64,000 nt of DNA from Puccinellia tenuiflora. Its lineage: Eukaryota; Streptophyta; Magnoliopsida; Poales; Poaceae. A model generated the notes under the pieces. The model did no database searches. It worked only from the letters and a program-made list of their open reading frames with translations, and had not been told where the DNA came from. The position numbers and the translations under genes are program-made. Each line of letters starts with the position of its first letter. The stretch's first letter is position 1. The stretch is taken from assembly GCA_012064385.1 (NCBI GenBank), contig QRDG01000820.1:1-64000 (forward strand). Direction: 5' to 3'. This document shows positions 55,539-64,000 of the stretch, in pieces.

Positions 55539-57057
55539 GAGGGCGACGGGGGCGTCCCTGACCTCCAGCGCCCCGTTCTCCTCCCCTCCCCCTCCTCCCC
55601 CGCCGGCGCCGGCGGCGGGATCTTCTCCTCCCGCTCATCTGGGGGCTGCTCGGGGGCGGTTCGGCCATGACGACGGTGCGGCTAGGTGGCGGTGACGCTC
55701 AGGCGGCGGGGCTCGACTCCGGCGGGCGGTGGGGACGGCGACTGCGGCGGTGGCTGGCTGAGGTGAGCTGTTGACCGCCGGCTGCGTTGTGGCTATGGAG
55801 ATGGGCGACGGCGGCCAGATCTGGGCCTGCGGACCTAGGTCTGGGCCGCGGGGTGGGCCCGGTGGGTTCCTCCGGCTGTGTGTGGGGCGGCTTGGGGACG
55901 ACGCAGAGGTGCTGCGCTCGTCGTACTCGCTGCCCGCCGATGCCATGCCATCTCCTCCACTACAGTTGGGCTGGATCTAGGCCAGGCGGGCTCAGATCTA
56001 GACGTGCTCGTCTCTATCCGTTCAAAGATGTTGTTGGCTTGCCGTCATGAGCTTGGACGCCGGGGCAGCGGCTCCGGAAGGTGGACCGTGCATCCGCTCT
56101 TCGGCGAGCGGTGTTGCGGTGGTGATGGTTCTATCCTTGGCTGTGTGGATGGCGAGGAGCGGGCGGCGGGGAATCCGGTGTTGTCCGCGTTTCGGCAAAG
56201 GCACACCCAGATCGCGTCCTGGAGGCCTGGCTTGGTGATACGGGCAGTCCGAGGTACCGGGTAGCATTGTGAAGGTGTTTTCGGGCGAAAGCTCAGCGCT
56301 CCGGCTCCAGCGACGGCGATGCTTGCGGGTGTCATAACCCTCTTGAGGGCGTCGTTGTGGGCACCTTCCTCGTGCCATGGCTCCGGGTGAAAACCCTTTG
56401 ACCATCTTGGTCTCGACGACGGCGACGTGAAGTGTCGTCACCCTGTTGGGGGCATCGTCGTGGAGCTCGGGTGCCTCTCGGTCTTGTTCTAGTTTCATCG
56501 GTAGGCAAATCCGGATCCTGTCTCGAGACCCTGCTGGCGCTGGCGTGGAGTGTTCTCGGCAGCCTCCTATCCCATATACGTGGCTATGTCTCCACCATCC
56601 TCCGTCTTTTTTGTCCGCTGGTAGGATCGGCGCTCCACGGCCCGGAGCGAGAGGGCAGGCGGCCTTCTCCGGTGACAACTTGGTGGTTGTGGTGCGACAA
56701 AGTCCGATGATTTCACAAGGAGACGCGGTGACACCTCTAGCTAGTTGTATCGGGTGTTTCGTCGGGGTGTGGATACTTGATGAAGCACGAACCAGCGAGA
56801 CGCCGAATCGTGCGAGTAGATGGCCCGATCTTTCACGGTACAGCAACAAGAACTTCCGATCCAGTAAGAATACGAGATCGTAAGCACAAAAACTTGCGTC
56901 GAGTAGATTAGATCAACTCCACGCACAACAACGACATAATCCCTCGCGGATCAGCAGCGATACACACGGTATTTGGTGTCCCCCGACATGGGACGTTTTC
57001 TGTATTTTATTCAACTACAAAATAAAAACCAACCTGCGATACACGGCCGAAGCCTGC
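55539..57057. mobile_element. GC-rich repeat of unknown class
   Basis: GGCGGTGACG, GGCGGTGGCTGG and similar words give overlapping frames in all phases with no domain. The style resembles the 5' leader of grass LINEs. The part from 56750 to 57057 (CGAACCAGCGAGACGCC, GATCAACTCCACGCACAACA) looks like another element's end. Neither end could be fixed. The frames in this block are not gene candidates. Confidence 0.3.
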
Positions 57058-58640
57058 TGATACGTCTCAAACGTATCTATAATTTTTGAGTGATCCATGC
57101 TAGTTTTGTGATATTGTCACATGTTTTTACTGTCATTTATATCATTTTTATGTATTTTGTCGGACTAACCTATTGACAAGATGCCAAGTGCCAGTTCCCT
57201 GTTTTTGCTGTCTTTGTTTCAGAAATTTACTTCTGGAAATATTCTCGGAATTGGACGGAAATTTACGGGGAATTTTTATTTGCCACGACGAAGTACCAGT
57301 CCGAAGGAGAGCCGGAGGGGAGGCCCACAGGGCAGAGGCGCCCCCCTGCCGTGGCCTGGGGGTCACCCGCGGGTGGGGCCCGCCCCTGCCCGTGGGACCT
57401 CACCTCGGCCCCCTCCGAAGCCTATAAATTGCCTTTTACCCTAAAAACGTCGAGGCGGCCATTATTTTCCAGAAACTCGACCCCGACGCGCCGTCACCGA
57501 AAACCCTAGTTCGGGGTCCAATTTGAAGCTGATCCCGACACTCTGCCGGAGGGGAGATCGATCCCGAAGGGCTCTTCATCGTCATGCCTTCCTCCGGGAT
57601 GATTTGTGAGTAGTCTCACCTTGGACTACGGGTCCATGGCAGTAGCTAGTTGGTAGTCTCTCTCTCTTGTGCTTCATGTCTTATGATCTTGTGAGCTGCC
57701 TAACATGATCAAGATCGATTATTGTAATGCTATGTGATGTGTTTGCTGGGATCCGATGGATTATGAAATTATGTTCAGATTGTGCATGATTCTTATATGA
57801 GTAATTTATGTTCTTGTATGCTCTCCGATGTGCATAGTTACTTTGGCCAAGTGATTGTGTGTATCTCCAAGAGAGGGTATTTATGCTAGATAGTGGGTTC
57901 ATGCCCCCTTTTGTTCCTGAGCACGAGTGACAGAAACGTCTAAGGGCGAGGGTGTGATGTTGCTACTAAGGGTAAAACATCGGTGTTAATGTCTCTTTTG
58001 ATATTAGTATTGCTTACTTCATGCACTTTACTTAATGCAATTGTCTGTTGCTTGCAACTTAATACCGTTGGGTGACAGGCTGGATAGCGATCCCACGGTG
58101 GACTTTTTGGACAAAGATGACTCAACGGTCTTTGTTCCCTATCGTGATGCATCCATAAATATTATCATGTCCTTTTTATCATAGCTAAATTGGGTTTGTG
58201 TCATGATCTTGTCAATTGCCTAGCTGTAATTCGTTCACCCATCACATGCATATTTTATTTACTTGAGAGACTCCACTAGTGAACCCATGGCCCCCGGTCT
58301 ATCTTTTCACATTGTTTACAACCTCATTTACTTGCTTTTAATCATTATTACTCCTCTGGTCACTTTTCATATTTATCATACAATTAACCGCTTTGTTTTC
58401 TGCGAGACCGGAAAGATTGACAACCTTTCCGCTGTTGGGGGCAAAGTATTTTGGTTGAGTGTGTGCAGGTCCACGTCTGTTGAAGGTCAAGCGCCAGAGA
58501 TCTTGAACATTCACGTCGTATTTGATTTCCAAGTCCTTCTGGTTCGATAAACCTCGGTTCGTTAAACGAGGGAAAACTGCTACTAGCTGCAATTCCGCCT
58601 TCGCTTGGGGCACCACCCAACTTATTTTAATACAGCAGCA
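57058..58640 (+). repeat. LTR of a gypsy/LARD-like element
   Basis: Starts TGATACGTCTCAAACGTATC, the LTR start of a common Triticeae gypsy group, with a TATA box (CCTATAAATTG, about 57420). It ends near AATACAGCAGCA (about 58640), about ten bases before an Asp-type primer site. The right boundary is uncertain by some bases. The same LTR type lies antisense at the left end of the window. Confidence 0.65.
57420..57427 (+). promoter_or_regulatory. TATA box in the 57-kb LTR
   Basis: CCTATAAATTG after a GC-rich stretch, the expected LTR promoter position. Confidence 0.5.
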
Positions 58641-58650
58641 AGCTCTTTTC

Positions 58651-58668
58651 TGGCGCCGTTGCCGGGAC
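58651..58668 (+). other. Primer-binding site, Asp-tRNA type
   Basis: TGGCGCCGTTGCCGGGAC, one base short of the common Triticeae gypsy primer site TGGCGCCGTTGCCGGGG, which is usually assigned to Asp tRNA. Confidence 0.8.
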
Positions 58669-58843
58669 TTTGGAGCTACAGCAAGGGGAGTCTCATACTC
58701 TCAATCTCTTTACTTTGTTTTTGTCTTGCTTGCTTTATTTCTCGTTTAGCTTATTTTCCTGTCTCAAAATTTTAAAACCCAAAAAAATTAGTGTAGTCTT
58801 TATTTTCGTTTTGTTAGTATGCTTAGTTATTTACTTGTTCTCA

Positions 58844-60088
58844 ATGGTTAACTTCTTTGAAACTAGATCTTATTGGCAAGGCGGGTTCACAGAGGAACAA
58901 AAAGAATATTATAAGGAATACCGCTTGTCTCAAAAAGGGATACACTTATGGAAAATAATAAATCAACTGAACAATTATGCTAGAGACTTGTGCTTTAAAT
59001 ATGACATATCTTATTGTTGTGATGAATCTTCATGCTGCTTGAATTTTGAACACCTTCCTTTCCAATGTGCTTGCAATGCTAATGAAACCTTATCATCTTA
59101 TGCTATGGGAAACTATGATTTTTATGATGTGGAACAAATTGAAAAATTCGTTGCTTGGAAGGGTGCTTATGAAATTGTTTCTTTGCTTGAAAATGTTGAT
59201 GATTGTCCTTATAAAACTGAAAGCTTTGCTATATTTAGCTATTGCATGGATAATTACATAGATGCTAATGCTTATATTACTGAATATCTTAAGGGTTTAT
59301 CTCCCCCAGAAGAAGAGACTAATGCCATCCAGGAGCCTATGGAAGAAGAAATGTCTGAAATGGTAAGCCCATTGGATGAAAAAGAGGAGGAGAGTGACGA
59401 ACAAAAGGAGGAAGAATGGATCTACCCATGCCTACCTTCTAATGAGAGTAACTCTCTAACTCATACATTATTTGATTGTCCTCCTTGCTCACCAAAGGAG
59501 ATTGAATGCTATAATCCTATTGATTCGTTTGAATCATCCCTTTTTGATAAAAATGATCTTGCTATATATGATAATCCATGCTATATTGATAAATCTTATG
59601 ATAATCCTTTATTAACTCCAACCATTGAGATGCATGATAATGAAGAGTTGTGCTTAGAAAGTCTATATGATAAATCTCTTGACGATGATCCTATGTTACT
59701 TGATAATAAAAATTATAATGCTATTGAAAGAGGGTTTGATCCCAATATTTTTGAGATGGACCGAAATTATGTGCTTGTAGATCATGAAAAGCCTGTTTTA
59801 AGTGATAATTATATTGTTGAGTTTGTTCATGAAGCTACTGAAAATTATTATGAGAGAGGAAAATATGGTTGTCGGAGTTCTCATGTTACTAAAACACCTC
59901 TCTTTATGCTAAAAGTTTTGAAGTTGCACTTGCTTTACCTTCCTATGCTTATGCTTTATGCTTCATTGATTTATTTTCTTACAAGATTCCTATGCATAGG
60001 AAGAGGGTTAGACTTAAATGTATTTGATATTTGCTTCATGATGCTCTCTTGTGCGTTTCAACTCTTATTCTTATGTGAGCATCATTGA
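58844..60088 (+). CDS. LARD-type ORF, acidic protein of unknown function
   Basis: 414 residues from ATG 58844 (MVNFFETRSYWQGGFTEEQK); the frame is open upstream to 58670 but without an ATG. It begins with a KEYYKEYRLSQKGIHLWKII helix, then a Cys-rich stretch (YCCDESSCCLNFEHLPFQCAC), an acidic middle (PPEEETNAIQEPMEEEMSEM, EEESDEQKEEEW), an Asp/Asn/Tyr-rich part and a hydrophobic C-terminus (about residues 355-410) with likely membrane segments. It sits just after the primer site, where gag belongs, but has no gag, zinc-knuckle or pol motif. I recall similar proteins next to such LTRs in Triticeae LARDs; their role is unknown. Confidence 0.6.
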   Translation: MVNFFETRSYWQGGFTEEQKEYYKEYRLSQKGIHLWKIINQLNNYARDLCFKYDISYCCDESSCCLNFEHLPFQCACNANETLSSYAMGNYDFYDVEQIEKFVAWKGAYEIVSLLENVDDCPYKTESFAIFSYCMDNYIDANAYITEYLKGLSPPEEETNAIQEPMEEEMSEMVSPLDEKEEESDEQKEEEWIYPCLPSNESNSLTHTLFDCPPCSPKEIECYNPIDSFESSLFDKNDLAIYDNPCYIDKSYDNPLLTPTIEMHDNEELCLESLYDKSLDDDPMLLDNKNYNAIERGFDPNIFEMDRNYVLVDHEKPVLSDNYIVEFVHEATENYYERGKYGCRSSHVTKTPLFMLKVLKLHLLYLPMLMLYASLIYFLTRFLCIGRGLDLNVFDICFMMLSCAFQLLFLCEHH

Positions 60089-62306
60089 AATTATTGCGCC
60101 TAGCTAAAAGGTGTTAAAGAAAAGTACTTGTTGGGAGGCAACCCATTTTTTATTTTCAGTTTGCTTTTTGCTTTTCTTGAGTCATGAAGTTATTACCTCT
60201 GTAACAACTTCATTGTATCTTTTTGTTTTGGTTTTTTGTGCCAAGTTTAGCCTGTAATGCATTGAAAGTGCAAGGTATTGTGTTGCTGTCCAAAAACAGA
60301 TTCTGTGCGCCTGTTGCACGGAAATCCTAAAATCTCCATAATTTTATCTTTTTCTGCTAATTTTTGAAAGCACGCCTGATGCTTTTATCTATCTTTCGTT
60401 AGTTTTAAGTTTTTTGATTTGAGCGGCATAAGTGCCTCGAAAAAATCGATCTTTACAGACTGTTCAGATTTTGATAGATTCTGCTTTTATTTTGTATTTG
60501 TCTCTTTACCATCGTCATATGTGATACTCTAGGGGTAGAGTGCCACATCGAGGCTTAGTAAACAGTAGCTAATGCCCAATGAAGTTGTTTGTAATTTGTC
60601 ATGAGTTGAACACATGTGCATTTTAATTTATGAGCACTAACCCTCTAATCAAATAATGAGAAGTTTTGTATGAAGCGAGTTTTTAAGTTTCAAAGGAGAG
60701 GAATATGAAGAAATCGAGGATGGATCAGAGCTCAAGCTTGGGGATTCCCCCATGGCACCCCTCTGAATATCAAGAACTATCAAGAGTCAATGGGGATGCC
60801 CAAGGCATCCCCTCATCTTCATCGACTATCATAAGGTCGTCTTCATTGAACTTCGTTTTTATCACTTTACATATTATGTGCTATGCTTGGAGCGTCTTTT
60901 TACTTTCAGTTTTGTTTGTTTGTTTGCTAGTCATATCTTTCTTGGATCCTAGATTTATTTGTGTGGAAGAGAGACACGCTCCGCTTTTTCGTTTGAATAC
61001 TCATTTGCTTCGCTTATATCTTTTTGAGTATTCTTAGCTACTGTCTGTTTTCTAGTAAGCTCTCGCTTTTAGCTTTTATCTTGTTTATAGCTGCTAGTTG
61101 TTAAGTTAAACTCTCTTGTTTTTCACTTATACTTGTTGGAGAGTTGTTTTTGAAAAATTGCATGAATTGTCAATGCGACAAAATGTTGTTTGTGTGATGA
61201 TAGAATAAAATGAAAAGTCTGCACAGTTTTGTAGATCATGGTGTGGATACTTGATGCTTCTCAATTGTTTTGAGATGTTAAGTTGAATGCTTAAACTTGC
61301 TGGTTATTTGAGTGGAATTGATTAGTAAAGAAATATGGTTGAAAGCTTGAAATTGTGTGGTTTTTCACAGTTGTTAATTCATAGTGCTAATCTTTCCATC
61401 AAAAGAATTATTTGGTCAACAAGGGAGACGGTGTAGAGTTTTTATGGTTATGACCGGTAAATGTCTTATGTTGTTCTGTTACCAGTTATTGTTAGATGTT
61501 TGCTTCAAACACCTTTTTTTTGCTAAGTCTAAAAATTCGTACTGAGTGTATGGTTCACTCGTGCATCCAATCCCCAAAGCCAAACTTTCTTGCCTAGCTG
61601 AGTCCACCATATCTACCTATGCATGGTATTTCCTACCATTCCAAGTAAATTTGTCATGTGCTACCTTTAAAAATTCAAAATACTTCTTATTTGTGCCTCT
61701 GGTTTTAACCTCATGAGAGAGCAGTAGAGAGCTAGATATAACTTGTGACGAGCGTGGTCATTTCCCCCCTTTCACCCGGTGTTGATGGATTACGTCTTCA
61801 CTTGAATCAACCCTTGAGCAGCTTAAGCAAAAATATAAATATAACTCACAATTCTCCTCCGCGCAATGCAAATCTGAGAAATCAGCCCAAACATTGGACA
61901 ATGGTGAAACCAAGGAGAAAAAAGAGCGTACTCGCTCTTCTAAGAACCAGCTGCTCTCACAAGTCTAAAAACCTTGTTTGTCATGAGGGGCTAGATAGTT
62001 TCTCTGTTGTGAAGTCGTTGACGAAAGCATGCATACCTCAAAAACATTTTACTTCTGTTTTAAAAACCAAAAAGCTCTAGCATATGACTAATCCCTGCTT
62101 CCCTCTACAAAGAGCCTTTCTTTTACTTTTAATGTTGAGTCAGTTTTCCCTTTTTCCTTCTATCTCCACAAAAGCAAACATCTAGCATTGACCCTAGATA
62201 TCGTTGAGCATATTATATTATCAAGATTAAACATGAATCTTTATATTGACTTTATCTATAAGATAAGCCGTTGGAAGTTGAAGCTCTTTGCTAATGCTTA
62301 CATCTT
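60089..62306 (+). other. Interior of the LARD-like element, non-coding
   Basis: AT-rich, with phrases typical of these elements (CTTGTTGGGAGGCAACCCA at about 60128; CTCAAGCTTGGGGATTCCCC at about 60731; ATGCCCAAGGCATCCC at about 60796). Small frames at 60705-61037 and 61745-62080 have no recognised domain. No pol genes. Confidence 0.5.
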
Positions 62307-63097
62307 TGTTGGCACCGAAAACTGACGCGCAACACCAGGATAGGTTTGTCGTGATTTCGATACGACGATCGATCGCTTTACGAGCAAAGCGACAAAGGGT
62401 TTCTCTCGCTTTCGTGGAGTAGAACACGACCGCTTTTCAAGCAAAACGGCAAAGGTAATCCATGCCCTAGGGCTGCTAGAACATGGCGGTAGAACAGAAA
62501 ATAGAACGTAAAAGAAATAATCGTAAACTGTATTATTGTATTGATTCGATTGTCTCTAGCCTTTCAATCGGCCGTATGCCCACATTATATAGGCAGCCTG
62601 GTCTTTGGCAATTAGAATCGTACACGGAACGATTCCTTGGCATGCAAGCCAAATAAAATAATCTAAACCTGTAACGTATTTCGGCCAGCACCTAACACGG
62701 TACGGGATAAAATATCTTATTCCTAGTTCCGGTACAAATTTCGCTCCTTGCTCAAACCACCGAAACGATTAGATAATCTGGGACATCTTCCTTACGTGAC
62801 TTGACCTCACGTTGTAGAACTGGTTCGGACTTGTCTTGGTCAACTTCTGGTCATACAAAATCTCTTCTCTGAATCCCTCCAGGACTTGTCCTTGACAGCA
62901 CCAACGTATCTGGATTATCCCGGCGATGCATGGCCTAATCGTAAATCTGCACGGCACCAGACTGCGTTAATCACTGCGACGTACTGCCTCAAAGTGCACG
63001 GGCAAAACTGCCCCAGAGTTGCATGGAGAAAACTGCCTCAGCACTGCGTATTGGCTTTGCACTGGATTTACCTATAAACCAAAATCGGTTGCAAACA
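62307..63097 (-). mobile_element. LTR of an antisense retrotransposon running out of the window
   Basis: On the minus strand it begins TGTTTGCAACCGATTTTGG (63097) and ends TTTTCGGTGCCAACA (62307), a TG...CA pair with matching TGTT/AACA ends. A minus-strand TATA box (CTATATAATG, about 62590-62599) sits in the middle. Just outside the right end the minus strand reads AACAGGGGGGCATG, a polypurine tract, so this is the 3' LTR of an element whose body continues to the right. Confidence 0.6.
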
Positions 63098-64000
63098 CAT
63101 GCCCCCCTGTTTTTCGGTAAAACTTGCGTACCGAAAAATACCTCGCACCGATTTTTCTCTGGTAAAACTTCTTCGAATAAATACCTTTGAGAACAGCGAC
63201 TTCATTTTGACGAATACATCGGCCATTTAGTTCAGGCCTGTTGTTCCTTGGGTATAAACTTTTCCCACAGCCACTCTCGCCTGATCTTCCAAGTGCTCTG
63301 GAATAATATCTCCAACCGTTCGGCAATAAAGATCTGTATCCATTAATGAGTATTTGAAAAACACCTGCCGAACAATCACGTTTATCCTGCAATTCAGATC
63401 CTGCACCTGCACTAGATTTCTCATTAGCGACCAAATCTTCTTAGGGCGATACCAAAATAACATATCGGCCAAGTCCACAGCCACATGCCAGGACAATTCT
63501 TTTCCAAACAAAAACTAGCGTCGGTCTGTCTGAAATGAAGAGTTCGCCTCTGCTATGACCAGATGCTTGTTGTACTATTTACAACAAATCATTAAAAACC
63601 TCAATATGTGTAGCACCTATTGAAATAAAATTCTAGCACGAATTGCAAAATTATATTCGGCCTGATTGTTTGTGCAAAATAATCCAAACGGCATGAGGCT
63701 TCTAAACAATACCATGGGGAAAAACTAAACAACACCAACGTATTGGCCATTGCTTCTAAAACTGAATCAACAAAATGCAATCTCCATGGTACTAAAGAGA
63801 CAAGATTAAAACAAATATTATGCTCAACATTGATGCACAACAATAAAACAATTTGTCCTTTCATAGATTTCAAATATTCATAAGCCAAATCATCAAAGCA
63901 CAAACACAAGCATAATTTCCAATAAACACATGCCATGCCTCGGTCTCCAATGACACTAAGGACGATGATAGAAAATCCACATCGGCCATGACTAAATAGT
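63098..64000 (-). mobile_element. 3' internal part of the antisense retrotransposon
   Basis: Minus-strand frames at 63072-63434 and 63227-63511 overlap in different phases and contain no known domain (one reads FYQRKIGARYFSVRKFYRKT). Probably the non-coding 3' interior. The remaining sequence to 64000 is AT-rich with no recognised gene. Confidence 0.45.

Noticed and set aside
55474..56883. Many overlapping frames in the GC-rich block
   Set aside because: Present in all phases with low-complexity translation and no domain.
1..64000. tRNA, rRNA or snoRNA genes
   Set aside because: The TGGTATCAGAGC and TGGCGCCGTTGCC matches are retroelement primer sites, not tRNA genes; no cloverleaf with A and B boxes was seen by eye.

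Overview
The window is plant nuclear DNA from a large, repeat-rich grass genome, almost certainly a member of the wheat/barley tribe (Triticeae). The reasons are the BARE/Angela-type copia LTRs (starting TGTTGGGAATATGCCCTAGAGG, with an initiator-Met primer site), Stowaway MITEs (CTCCCTCCGTCC ends), gypsy LTRs starting TGATACGTCTC with a TGGCGCCGTTGCC primer site, GC-rich grass-type first exons, and TEs nested inside TEs. Only two ordinary host genes are visible.

Layout. 1-950: antisense gypsy LTR fragment. 1419-1618: Tourist-like MITE. 1622-21121: one PIF/Harbinger DNA transposon, about 2 kb when empty, blown up to 19.5 kb by three insertions: a copia LTR relic (1750-5087), a 12.4-kb Tat-like gypsy element (6258-18639, TSD CAATG) with a long antisense ORF, and a hAT-like element (19159-20900, 8-bp TSD). 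The Harbinger transposase is readable on both sides of the gypsy insertion. 21243-21530: RNase H-like gene fragment.

Host genes. 22131-26683 (+): large subunit of plastid carbamoyl-phosphate synthetase (CARB) in three exons, with a Stowaway MITE in intron 2 and an odd reading-frame situation at its start. 28486-30742 (-): an IQM-family IQ-motif calmodulin-binding protein in seven coding exons, with 5' UTR intron and TATA box. The two genes are convergent.

31.3-34.5 kb: intergenic DNA with a tandem duplication and an LTR-like remnant. 34567-43029: a complete-looking copia retrotransposon (TSD CCCAG, LTRs about 99% alike by eye) whose interior no longer codes for anything intact. 43286-54753: a non-autonomous CACTA element (TSD ACT) carrying captured host gene pieces, including a chimeric ORF that joins the P-loop region of a plastid GET3-like ATPase to the G domain of an EFL1-like GTPase; a Mutator-like element (47632-52644, 9-bp TSD) sits inside it with a truncated MURA-type transposase, a plant-mobile-domain gene tail and a convergent small ORF. 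55446: Helitron 3' end. 57058-62306: a LARD-like gypsy derivative (LTR, Asp-type primer site and a 414-codon acidic ORF that is not gag-pol). 62307-63097: an antisense LTR whose element continues past the window end.

Coordinates of LTRs, TSDs and exons were read by eye from sequence; family assignments come from remembered motifs, not searches.
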